Shown piece after piece: positions 36,031 through 43,764 of a stretch of 64,000 nucleotides of DNA (position 1 is its first letter; every line of letters begins with the position of its first letter). The stretch is from Vibrio gangliei (GTDB lineage Bacteria > Pseudomonadota > Gammaproteobacteria > Enterobacterales > Vibrionaceae), in the NCBI RefSeq assembly GCF_026001925.1, contig NZ_AP021869.1:1488001-1552000 (forward strand), written 5' to 3'. The translations under genes were made by a program, and so were the position numbers. Under the pieces are notes generated by a model. The model saw nothing but the letters and a program-made list of their open reading frames with translations. It searched no databases and was not told the origin of the DNA.

Positions 36031-36843
36031 TTATTCCTCGGTATCTAATGGCTGCTTTGCACCACACTCAGGACAAAACTTGATACTGACCTCCCCCAAT
36101 AGACTCCCACATGCTTTACAAACAATGGTATCTTGCTTTTTACGCAACATGGCAATATGAATAACGCAAGGAATAGTGACGCTGTATGCAGGGCCTGCAA
36201 TATCTACTGCCGTCCATACCCCACTTATCACCCACCCCATGGGGCCGCTTAATATAGAAGCCCAGCGCATTAAGGCAGCATTCGTACCGAGCATTAATCC
36301 TCGGCCAAGTACTACTCTGGCAATTTGGTTAGCAATGATAAGAGTCAGTTGATACGACTTAAAACCACCAGCACGAAAAGCAGCAATAGCCAAACTGGTC
36401 ACGCTACCTTTTAATGACACATCGCCATGGCCGACCTCTTTTAAGATTTCGAGTTGATCTTCCTCTGTCATGTGACCGATAGCGTCAGTCAGCAACTTCT
36501 CTAAAATGGCGTTTTCCATCTCCACCACACTATCGCTTTTACTGACCGTCGCTTTCAGTTTCTTAGCAACGTCATAAACGATCTCATGATAGTTAGGGCC
36601 TTCTTTTCGCCACACATTAGCAAACGAATTACCACCCATATCGCGAATTTCTTTGGCGATAACGCCATAGTATTTTTGATGATTAGGGGCGTGTTTTTTA
36701 TACGCTTCATGGCAGGTTAAATCTTCGGATAGTTTCTTCTTCAGATAATCCACTAATGGACTTAAGTCGTCATTAGAGGCTTTGCACAGTACGGTATTTA
36801 ACGCCGTATTTGGATTTGGAATAATGATTGAAATGGAAGCCAT
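36031..36843 (-). CDS. YaaW/UPF0174-like protein with C-terminal zinc ribbon
   Basis: The 270-residue protein has the conserved core of the YaaW/UPF0174 group (LKEVGHGDVSLKG; LIIANQIARVVLGRGLMLGTN in part; SGPMGWVISGVWTAVDIAGPAYSVTIP), with two hydrophobic segments between about 165 and 230. The C terminus adds a CxxC...CxxC zinc ribbon (CKACGSLLG; FCPECGAKQP) that the E. coli protein lacks as far as I recall. The family's role is unknown. Its upstream region carries a perfect CRP-like palindrome. First gene of a two-gene operon. Confidence 0.7.
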   Translation of the reverse strand: MASISIIIPNPNTALNTVLCKASNDDLSPLVDYLKKKLSEDLTCHEAYKKHAPNHQKYYGVIAKEIRDMGGNSFANVWRKEGPNYHEIVYDVAKKLKATVSKSDSVVEMENAILEKLLTDAIGHMTEEDQLEILKEVGHGDVSLKGSVTSLAIAAFRAGGFKSYQLTLIIANQIARVVLGRGLMLGTNAALMRWASILSGPMGWVISGVWTAVDIAGPAYSVTIPCVIHIAMLRKKQDTIVCKACGSLLGEVSIKFCPECGAKQPLDTEE

Positions 36844-36889
36844 GTTAATTCCTTATTGTTGAATAATGGCTTCATCTTAATGATAGAAA

Positions 36890-36904
36890 TTGCACTATAT
36901 GCAA
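36890..36904. promoter_or_regulatory. TTGCA-N5-TGCAA palindrome over the YaaW -10 element
   Basis: On the minus strand the palindrome overlaps TATAGT (36894-36899), a candidate -10 element of the YaaW-like operon. The same palindrome core occurs at 27279-27293. Nearby TATGCA occurs twice in tandem (36899-36904 and 36908-36913). Confidence 0.4.
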
Positions 36905-36926
36905 AGTATGCATAGATAGGAAAACT

Positions 36927-36942
36927 TGTGATTTAAATCACA
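36927..36942 (-). promoter_or_regulatory. Perfect CRP-like palindrome upstream of the YaaW-like operon
   Basis: The sequence TGTGATTTAAATCACA is a perfect 16-base palindrome that fits the CRP consensus TGTGA-N6-TCACA exactly. Its centre lies roughly 47 bases upstream of the start site implied by TATAGT at 36894-36899, near a class II position, so cAMP-CRP control of this operon is plausible. Confidence 0.6.
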
Positions 36943-37047
36943 GATTAAATATCATGAAATACGACAGTAAAGTGTTTATTACCTCAGTAAGCAAAAAGTA
37001 GCCATGAAAAATATGGCTAACGGCATGGTCACCTCACGGTCTACTTT

Positions 37048-37707
37048 CTATCCATTACTGCGTCCAAACACATGCTGATAACATTCAAAGCGTTTTGTAT
37101 CCACTTTGCATAGATAACTGGCCCGGTAAAGTAGGTCTGCTAATGAATCGTTATCGTAGTTTGTATTGATGTGATATACCCCATTTTTACAAAAGTGAAC
37201 CAATGCACCATACATATCCATATCGTACAGAGGGTGATAACCTAACGCACTTAACCATGCCTTTTTTATCCTTGCTGCCATATTCCCCTTTATTTCTTTA
37301 TAGTTACCTAGACTTGTGTAAGCATTGCCATTAAACATTATCAATACGTGATAGTGTGGCCCATTACTCGTATCTTGCTCCCTACACCAGATATAAGAAA
37401 CTTTAGTTTGATGAGCGTAAGGGTTATTTCTCATCGCCATCGCTCGATTATGTTTGATTTGTTCTCGTAAAGATTTAAAGAATTTATTGATAACTTGATT
37501 ATCGTATTGCTGCATGCCATTTACAGGAAAGCGTAAATCAACACGCACGGCAAAGACTCTAGGGTGCCGCTTTAGCGTATGAGCAATGGTTTCAAAAGTG
37601 CGTTCTAAGTACTGTCTCACCAGTGGGCCTTTACGGGTATATACAGAGTAACCTTGATATTGATTGGCCGTATACAAAGAAAAGTTTTTCGGGGTATTGT
37701 TTTTCAT
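37048..37707 (-). CDS. Inovirus Gp2 / YagK-YfjJ family protein, copy 1
   Basis: The protein of about 219 residues carries the family core YIWCREQDTSNGPHYHVLIMFNG with an HYH cluster, after a VRVDLRFPV strand, as in Inovirus Gp2 and YagK/YfjJ proteins of cryptic prophages. The pattern suggests a replication-initiator ancestry, but the catalytic role is not proven. I chose the ATG at 37707 (AGGA nine bases upstream); the longer frame adds an unlikely HRTTT leader. It is the most complete of three copies in 2.8 kb. Confidence 0.8.
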   Translation of the reverse strand: MKNNTPKNFSLYTANQYQGYSVYTRKGPLVRQYLERTFETIAHTLKRHPRVFAVRVDLRFPVNGMQQYDNQVINKFFKSLREQIKHNRAMAMRNNPYAHQTKVSYIWCREQDTSNGPHYHVLIMFNGNAYTSLGNYKEIKGNMAARIKKAWLSALGYHPLYDMDMYGALVHFCKNGVYHINTNYDNDSLADLLYRASYLCKVDTKRFECYQHVFGRSNG

Positions 37708-38131
37708 CGTTGTTGTCCTATGAGTTGTTTTTTCATAGAACAAGGTGATGTTGTTTATTTTATCCGATGGGTCATGTCATAAGGCCATGACTCTTGCTTA
37801 GATACTGATTGAATCACTTCAGGACATTGCTTAATAGATAGCCCTACTTAACTTGATCTTTTATCTAATTATTACCTATTAGGTTATTTATCTACTGATA
37901 CTAGTTACTTAGTGTATACCTATCGGTTACTGGCTATACCTTGCTATTACTCCAAGGGTATACTACTAATACCGAGAATGCGGATTTTAAATCACTCGAA
38001 TTTTCAATGCTTCAAACTGCACGCTTTTTTAATCAAACCTTATAAAATAAAGGTTTCTGATTACCCGCCAAAAAGTAGGATTATTTGGAAGTAAAATACC
38101 CCGTTCTTACTTCCTAAACCCTCCTTTAAAA
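37708..38131. other. AT-rich non-coding gap with repeated TATACC motifs
   Basis: No gene is supported here. Between 37880 and 37975 the motif (G/C)TATACC or its complement occurs about four times, including GGTAT and ATACC at 37957-37973, which can pair. This clustering resembles iteron-like sequence next to a Gp2-type gene but is short and could be chance. Confidence 0.35.
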
Positions 38132-38842
38132 TTAATATCTCCAATAAATAACGGGATTGCCACCTAATGAGCGATGCGCAAGCCATGACAGTTGATAGTG
38201 CATAGCATTAACTTCAGATTGTTTGTCTTCATGTTTCATATTGACTTCCCATTGCTCGCCCACATCAGCCCAAGCTTTCAGAGAATCGAATTGAAAGTGG
38301 TTCAAACCTATCGTATCAGCCCATGCATTTCGTATCTGAGTTTGTAAATACCTCGGGTGTGAAGTTGCTCTTCCTAGCTTTCGGTATTCAGAGCGATTAA
38401 AAGCGAAAATAACCAGCGTGTGATAATTCCCTACATTCATTGTCAAAGCATGATAAGGCTTGCAGCCAAATTTACCTGTTCGCCTGAAGATGAACTCTTT
38501 CTCTAATCGATAATTCAGATTATCAAAGTAAGCCCTCATTAAAACGTCTTCGGTCTTGGAATCTGCTGTGGGCGCTTTCAAGTTGGTCGCTTTGGGATTA
38601 TGCCCTAAATGATGAATGAGTGGCCCTTGCCGAGATGGATGTGACAATGCAACACAAACCATTAAACGTAATGGGTGCACTTGGAGAGTATGCTCTAATG
38701 CATGCCTACAAATCGATAGCGCCCCTAGCCTTGCTTGCGCTAATGGGTAGGCTAATGACTTTCCTCTGTAGGCATGCGCACTGTAAGTACTGTGATTTAA
38801 ATTACTGATTAATAATTGCTTGATAGCGAATGGCATATTCAT
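38132..38842 (-). CDS. Inovirus Gp2 / YagK-YfjJ family protein, copy 2 (divergent)
   Basis: The 236-residue protein keeps the core of copy 1 in altered form (NYHTLVIFAFNRSEYRKLGRA against HYHVLIMFNGNAYTSLG), preceded by a basic segment and an RLMVCVALSHPSR strand. The expected HxH is reduced to NYH, so catalysis, if any, may differ or be lost. AGAAAG lies upstream of the ATG. It is downstream of alpA and reads in the same direction. Confidence 0.65.
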   Translation of the reverse strand: MNMPFAIKQLLISNLNHSTYSAHAYRGKSLAYPLAQARLGALSICRHALEHTLQVHPLRLMVCVALSHPSRQGPLIHHLGHNPKATNLKAPTADSKTEDVLMRAYFDNLNYRLEKEFIFRRTGKFGCKPYHALTMNVGNYHTLVIFAFNRSEYRKLGRATSHPRYLQTQIRNAWADTIGLNHFQFDSLKAWADVGEQWEVNMKHEDKQSEVNAMHYQLSWLAHRSLGGNPVIYWRY

Positions 38843-38955
38843 TGTATTTTTCTTTCTAAATTGATGGGAAGCGTTGAGAGACCAAATTGAACCGATAGCT
38901 TGTTAAAGAACCATCGGCTCACATTCATATTTGGCTATATAAAATGATTTTGAAC

Positions 38956-39141
38956 TTAATCTTGACGGCTTTGCTGGACCATACGGTCAATCCACTCATT
39001 GATATCGCTCTCTACCCAAGCGACAGCTCTATCGCCTAGACTCACCGTTTTAGGAAAGGTGCCTTCATTCATTTTTTTATAAATACTCGAACGGCTTAAA
39101 GCGGTTAAGTTAATGACTTCTTTTAATCGAATTAATCTCAT
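38956..39141 (-). CDS. alpA: AlpA family DNA-binding regulator
   Basis: The 61-residue protein is a typical AlpA/excisionase-like helix-turn-helix: LIRLKEVINLTALSRSSIYKKM, then GTFPKTVSLGDRAVAW and DINEWI. GAGGAAG lies upstream of the ATG. Such proteins activate integrase or excision genes of P4-like elements and stand near the integrase, as here. Confidence 0.92.
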   Translation of the reverse strand: MRLIRLKEVINLTALSRSSIYKKMNEGTFPKTVSLGDRAVAWVESDINEWIDRMVQQSRQD

Positions 39142-39462
39142 GATTTCTTCCTCGTAAGGTTTATTTCATGAGTAATGAGTGATTTGTTTTTTTATACACG
39201 GAGAGATATGACTGGTGCCAAAGTTGTGCTTATTATCGCCATACCCTTTGGTTTCTGATTTAGCTAAATAACGTAATCGCTGAAAGGCTGAATTACATTA
39301 CTCCGTATAATCATGCCCCATGCATTCCACTGATCATGACAACTATCGGAAAGTTACACCAAGGTGTCATAGTTCAAATCATTAATACCAAGCACACTTA
39401 GCCAATACTTATAAATTATCCCTGATAAGCCTTACCTTAAATAGTCGATAGATGACGACATG
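39142..39462. other. Non-coding gap upstream of alpA
   Basis: No gene is supported. It must hold the alpA promoter. A short perfect palindrome ACACC-AA-GGTGT (39356-39367) lies inside a larger pairing of AACTAT (39341-39346) with ATAGTT (39369-39374), a possible operator. Confidence 0.4.
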
Positions 39463-39846
39463 TTAAAAAGCATTTGGATTTATAAATATCAACACATGGT
39501 AATTGCGCATATCACTGAGATTGATTTATCGACACCAAACATTGGCTAATTGAGACTTGTGAACACAAATTTTATTTCGTTGATTTCGGCTCTCTCTAGC
39601 TTTAATCCTTGCTTTTAACGATTCAAAAAATCGACTCAACAATCGGCTATCATCTTGGCCCCCTTCGGGTAAATGAAGGTCAAATTTCACCATTAGCGAA
39701 TCGGAATGATTATGCATCGACCGCCTCATAACATGTTCAATCGAGAGTAAGTGATCGGGGTGACTGTTAGCTGCATATTTGTCTAAAGTCTGCCATTCAT
39801 GAAAGTCGCTTTTTTGGTTTTTAAGAAGGTTTTGAAATGAGTTCAT
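39463..39846 (-). pseudogene. Inovirus Gp2 / YagK-YfjJ family gene, copy 3, broken
   Basis: The first 106 codons (from ATG 39846, AGGAGA six bases upstream) align with the start of copy 1 through KSQLANVWCR. A TAA at 39526-39528 replaces the glutamate that follows in copy 1. Reading on in the same frame gives IN..YHVLIFINPNAF, matching HYHVLIMFNGNAY, before a second TAA at 39463-39465. So it is a nonsense-decayed copy without a frameshift up to that point; what follows is not recognisable. Confidence 0.8.
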
Positions 39847-40160
39847 TTGCACTCTCCTGTGATTAATTTCATAGGAGGTGATGCATTGTTTGGTTTATCG
39901 ATTAGATATCTGATTAGATAGATTGGATTGGTGCACTGCTACTAACAATGTGTTAATGCCAACATTACCGACAGACTCGCAATTTATACAAACAAGCATA
40001 TTTTGACATAAAGACCTAGCTTATAAGTCATTAAGGTGGCTATTTTTCAGCGATTACAATAAACTATAAGCAATTTATTATGACTTTAAGTTATCTATAT
40101 ATAACCTTTAATGAATTAACATATCAACTTTTTTACTACTTTATTATTACAGGATTGCAT
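39847..40160. other. Gap between the Gp2 pseudogene and the unknown gene
   Basis: This divergent interval is AT-rich, with TTGACA at about 39993-39998 and a TATAAG 13 bases later, which is too close for a normal promoter. Nothing else stands out. Confidence 0.3.
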
Positions 40161-41150
40161 GTGGCTAGACTCATTGATAGTACAAGAAAGCTCAATAAAT
40201 CACAGATAGAACTCTATTTAGCACTCGAGTATTTATATAACAACAAGCAATGTAACCGACCTGCTCCGCATGGACTCTTTTGGTTTAATCAATACACTGC
40301 AATCCAATTAGAAGAAGAACTAAACCAGTTTCTTCAAGCTGCACACTTGGAGTATTCAGAAGTCGAAAAAGAGATAAATGTCTATATTGACTCAAAGATC
40401 ATTAGACCTGAAGAGGTTCCTTGGCTCGATAAAACAAACTCAAGGATGTGTTTTTTTATCTGGATTAACTGCATAAAATCTCAACCAGAGCTGTACTCAC
40501 CAACCTTGCCTCAAAGGCTAGTAACAGATCCTATGGCACTACAAATATTCAGTGACTATTACCTTAGATACATATTGCCAAATTCTAGCCCTACACGTGA
40601 AAGTTGTTTTGATGAATCCTTAGCATTCTTAAGTATTTCAGATGTTATAAAAAGTGAAAAACTCAATTTTATTAACTTTGTTTATAAACAATTCGCCATA
40701 GCCAGTGAGTTTGAACCTTTTAACTGGCTAGGAAAAAAAATTGAAACCTCATGGGCTATCGATTATATCGATAACCAATTTAAAAAAATAAACTTTCATT
40801 CAGGGTTTTTACCTCAAGCCCTATTAAACTATGACAAACAAAATATAATAATTTTAATGTTTGATATTAGTCACACGATACCTCAACAGATTAAATCTGA
40901 ATGGATCATTAATTTAAAGAAAAGTTGGAATCAAAAAATACAAAGGAATAACTTAGATAAAAAAGGAAAGAAAAATTATAATTTTATAATGAATAAGGAT
41001 GTCCAAGAAAATTTAGACTATATTAAGTTACACTGGGAAGAGATGGCGAATAAAAACAGCACTGAGCCTTGGGATACGAGAGTATTCCATCGAAACGAAA
41101 TATTAGAAATACTAATAAAAAATGAAGCAAACAGATTGCTGAATAGATAA
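40161..41150 (+). CDS. Hypothetical protein beside the integrase
   Basis: I do not recognise this protein of about 329 residues. I chose the GTG at 40161, with AGGA six bases upstream, because the 27 residues before it in the longer frame look like AT-rich non-coding translation. It is helical and aromatic, has NKSQIELYLALEYLYNN and EWIINLKKSWNQKIQ segments and a basic C terminus, and shows no nuclease or helicase motif. It converges on the integrase gene. The base composition is markedly AT-rich compared with the backbone. Genes of this size next to P4-type integrases are often island-specific. Confidence 0.55.
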   Translation: MARLIDSTRKLNKSQIELYLALEYLYNNKQCNRPAPHGLFWFNQYTAIQLEEELNQFLQAAHLEYSEVEKEINVYIDSKIIRPEEVPWLDKTNSRMCFFIWINCIKSQPELYSPTLPQRLVTDPMALQIFSDYYLRYILPNSSPTRESCFDESLAFLSISDVIKSEKLNFINFVYKQFAIASEFEPFNWLGKKIETSWAIDYIDNQFKKINFHSGFLPQALLNYDKQNIIILMFDISHTIPQQIKSEWIINLKKSWNQKIQRNNLDKKGKKNYNFIMNKDVQENLDYIKLHWEEMANKNSTEPWDTRVFHRNEILEILIKNEANRLLNR

Positions 41151-41166
41151 GTGGCTTTACAGCCAC
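41151..41166. terminator. Small hairpin between the unknown gene and the integrase
   Basis: Six-base arms GTGGCT / AGCCAC with a four-base loop directly after the stop codon, followed by TATAATTTATT. The T run is poor. Confidence 0.5.
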
Positions 41167-41186
41167 TATAATTTATTAAACCGTGC

Positions 41187-42410
41187 TCACATCACCTTTC
41201 TCAGATTTGTAACACTGTAACTTCCATAACTCGACTTTTCGATATGTTCACTCCACCAGCTCATTAGAGTTCGGCGGCGTTCGAGATAATCTGTACGGTT
41301 ATAAGCCGCACGAATTTGATTTTTATCTGTATGGGCAAGTGCTGCTTCAATTACATCGTAATCAAAGCCCTGCTCATTCAACGTAGTACTTGCAAGCGAA
41401 CGCAGTCCATGAGCAGTTGTTCTATCTTTGAACCCCATTCGACTCAATGCTTTATTCGCTGTCTCTGAATCTGTTGATACTTTAGGATTACGGCTTGATG
41501 GAAAGATAAATTCTCGATGCCCACTAATCGGTTTTATCGCCTCTAAAATAGCCATTGTTTGGTCTGTTAAAGGGATCACATGCTCACGGCTCATTTTCAT
41601 GCGCTCAGCGGGGATAACCCACACTTTATTATCTAAATCTATCTCATTCCACTTCGCTCCCGAAGCTTCATTTGGACGTACCATGGTATGGAGTTGCCAC
41701 TCAATCAAAAATCGTGTCACTTTTTGAATATTCGCAGTTGCAACAGTTTTAATTAGCTCATGCATTTCATGTGGTTGTAATGCTTTCATATGAACAACTT
41801 TATGCTTTTTAAACACATCACGTATACCAGACAATGGATTCGCCATGATCAAGCCACTATTCACTGCATAGTTCATGATTTCATTCATCAATTGAGCTGT
41901 GCGTTTTACTGTTTCAAGTAACCCTTGCTCTTCAATCGGTCTTAATGCAGCGATGGCTAATGGTGCGGTTAATTTCGTAACAGGAATTGCTCCTAGCTTA
42001 GGAAAAGCATACAACTCCAATTTCCTCCAGTTACCGTGAAGTGTTTTTTCTTTGATCCTTCCCTCCTTCGTTGCTTTCCATTGCTCAGCAACAAATAAGA
42101 ATGTGGCATTCTGCTCTACAATTGCCATAGCTTTCTGCTCAGCTTTGGCCAATTGAGGATCTATTCCTTCAGAAATCATTCTCCTAGCTTCTAACGCTTT
42201 ATCTCTCGCTTCAGCTAATGTCATATCTGGATAAGTACCAAAAGACAAATAAGTCACTTTATCTTGTGCTGGACGTTTATAGCGAAATTGCCATGAACGG
42301 GAATTATTAGGTCGAACACAAAAATAGAGATTTCCACCATCAGATAGGCGATAAAGCTTATCCTTGGGTTTTGCCGTCTTCACTTGGACCGCTGTTAATT
42401 TATAAGCCAT
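41187..42410 (-). CDS. int: P4-type tyrosine integrase
   Basis: The protein of about 407 residues has the DUF4102 arm-binding N terminus (TAVQVKTAKPKDKLYRLSDGGNLYF in part), a core-binding domain and a catalytic domain with the tetrad R245 (MVRPNEA), H334-x-x-R337 (AHGLRS), H360 (ALAHTDKN) and Y370 (AAYNRTDYL). I chose the ATG at 42410, six bases after GAGAG, since family members begin with this MAYKLT-type start; 42416 is the alternative. It sits at the 3' end of tRNA-Ser and should catalyse island integration and excision. All catalytic residues are present. Confidence 0.93.
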   Translation of the reverse strand: MAYKLTAVQVKTAKPKDKLYRLSDGGNLYFCVRPNNSRSWQFRYKRPAQDKVTYLSFGTYPDMTLAEARDKALEARRMISEGIDPQLAKAEQKAMAIVEQNATFLFVAEQWKATKEGRIKEKTLHGNWRKLELYAFPKLGAIPVTKLTAPLAIAALRPIEEQGLLETVKRTAQLMNEIMNYAVNSGLIMANPLSGIRDVFKKHKVVHMKALQPHEMHELIKTVATANIQKVTRFLIEWQLHTMVRPNEASGAKWNEIDLDNKVWVIPAERMKMSREHVIPLTDQTMAILEAIKPISGHREFIFPSSRNPKVSTDSETANKALSRMGFKDRTTAHGLRSLASTTLNEQGFDYDVIEAALAHTDKNQIRAAYNRTDYLERRRTLMSWWSEHIEKSSYGSYSVTNLRKVM

Positions 42411-42421
42411 ACGCATCTCTC

Positions 42422-42609
42422 AAGTAATACCTAAATCTGAACCAAAACAATAGAAAATCAGGTATTACTTTTTGTGAGTTTTGTATTTTATTTCAATTGG
42501 TTATAAAAACAAAATCCAATAAAAAAGATAGTAAAGTAATACCTAACAACCCTGAAAAAGTAATACTAGCATTGTAAATTTATTCTTGGTATTACTTTTG
42601 GTATTACAT
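42422..42609. repeat. Six copies of AGTAATACC / GGTATTACT: probable integrase arm sites
   Basis: Copies lie at about 42423-42431, 42461-42469, 42535-42543, 42558-42566, 42589-42597 and 42600-42608, in both orientations, with the last two in tandem and the weakest ones ending in T or A. They fill the gap between int and the tRNA, where arm-type binding sites of P4-like integrases are expected. The one nearest int also touches its promoter region, so autoregulation is possible. Confidence 0.75.
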
Positions 42610-42686
42610 GATAGCTTGGATTTTAAAAGACACTACAGGACGTTATTGGAATGTAAGTTATTGATTTTAATGTTTTTTAGATAAGA

Positions 42687-42710
42687 AAAAAGACATCCTA
42701 GGACGTCTTT
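42687..42710 (-). terminator. Terminator of the tRNA-Ser gene
   Basis: Ten-base arms AAAGACGTCC / GGATGTCTTT with one G-T pair and a two-base loop, followed by a T run on the minus strand, start a dozen bases downstream of the tRNA 3' end. Confidence 0.75.
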
Positions 42711-42721
42711 AAACTTGAAGT

Positions 42722-42809
42722 TGGCGGTGAGTGAGAGATTCGAACTCTCGATACGTTTCCGTATACACACTTTCCAGGCGTGCTCCTTCGGCCACTCGGA
42801 CAACTCACC
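42722..42809 (-). tRNA. tRNA-Ser (anticodon GGA)
   Basis: The 88-base gene has paired acceptor arms GGTGAGT...ACTCACC, then GCCA, an encoded CCA end, a long variable arm (TATACGGAAACGTATC) typical of tRNA-Ser, the TTCGAAT T-loop and the anticodon loop CTGGAAA, giving anticodon GGA for UCC/UCU. It is the probable integration site of the island: the T-arm and 3' end face the integrase. Confidence 0.95.
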
Positions 42810-42947
42810 GTAATTTGTGGGTTAAGGCTTTGCTTAACGAGGCGCTAATTTAATGATTCTACGGGGTTTGGTCAAGCGCTTTGGGCCAATTTCCTTCGTT
42901 TTGTGGTTAAGTGGTCAATATTTAACTGATATCGGCGCTTTTTTAAT

Positions 42948-43388
42948 TTATGAGTAAACCGGAACGCGAAACCATTTGCGGCAGGCATCTAAGAAAACGC
43001 CGTAGACTACGCCCATTCCTCCGGCAATTACTGCGTTGCTAATCACAGCTATTACGATTTGATGCGGCGTTGCGCCGACGATCATAAGCAGCACCGCATA
43101 TACGGGTGATTGAAAGGTAACGTATGCGAACATATCGGCAATTTTACGCATCCAAAACTGGCTGGAGACTCTTTGGCTTGAGCGTAGCACCCAGTCACGA
43201 AATAAACCATAAGGTAACGCTATCGCGATGTTAACGGGAATCGATAGGGTTCGTGATGCTAACGATTGCTGAAATGACATACCAGAGACAAATATTTCAA
43301 TCGCCATACCGGCAACAAAGCCAAAGACTACCATGGCAAACATGTCCGCCGCTGCCTGGCGAAAACGTGCAGAATCAATACGTCGCAT
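42948..43388 (-). CDS. alaE: L-alanine exporter
   Basis: The 146-residue protein has four hydrophobic segments and the signature of AlaE (SARFRQAAADMFAMVVFG; MAIEIFVSGMSFQQSLASR in part; GLFRDWVL), and matches the E. coli length of about 149. It pumps L-alanine out of the cell using the proton gradient. It is the first backbone gene right of the tRNA. Confidence 0.93.
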   Translation of the reverse strand: MRRIDSARFRQAAADMFAMVVFGFVAGMAIEIFVSGMSFQQSLASRTLSIPVNIAIALPYGLFRDWVLRSSQRVSSQFWMRKIADMFAYVTFQSPVYAVLLMIVGATPHQIVIAVISNAVIAGGMGVVYGVFLDACRKWFRVPVYS

Positions 43389-43764
43389 TCACTCACCTAT
43401 TCGTAAAAAGGAGCCATAAAAGAGAATAAAATTCAAAAAATAAACCGCTAGAAAATTAGATGAGTGTTGCATGTGTTCACTACCCTACTCATTTAACGCG
43501 GATTATATAGACAATAAACCAACAAAATCAAAGCACAAAACACCATATAGATAAAATTAATTAGTCTTATTTTATATATATTTGATGGATAACCAGCCCG
43601 AATAACTAGATAAAGTCAACCTTTCAGTCACTTTAACTACCAAAAAGTTTTAGGCATGCGAAATGAGGCTAAACTGATACTTTAAGGTGTTCGCGCACTC
43701 ACCTGCTTGCTATCATTAGCGCCTCTTTTTTTGATACACAACCGGAACCCTATAGGTAACTCTC
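43389..43764. other. Gap between alaE and the UPF0149 gene
   Basis: AT-rich divergent interval. It must hold promoters for both genes; I see no RNA gene or repeat in it. Confidence 0.5.

Larger units (their letters stand above)
1..42721. mobile_element. Genomic island (partial) at the 3' end of tRNA-Ser(GGA)
   Basis: A P4-type integrase lies directly beyond the 3' end of a tRNA-Ser gene, the classic arrangement of an integrated island. From there to the left edge the genes are accessory: Gp2/YagK-type proteins, AlpA, RadC, DUF2787, WYL regulators, several defence systems and two decayed genes. Right of the tRNA the genes are all housekeeping. I saw no repeat of the tRNA 3' end inside the window, so the far junction probably lies left of position 1. 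The interior may be a composite of several insertions rather than one element; the metabolic module and the amidotransferase/AraC segment look like separate cargo. Confidence 0.75.

Noticed and set aside
42417..42721. CRISPR-like array from repeated AGTAATACC motifs
   Set aside because: The copies are short, irregularly spaced and in both orientations, which fits protein-binding sites, not a CRISPR array. No cas gene is in the window.
43389..43764. 6S RNA next to a UPF0149 gene
   Set aside because: 6S RNA lies beside zapA and a different UPF0149 gene in relatives; the interval here shows no long rod-like pairing and no zapA neighbour.
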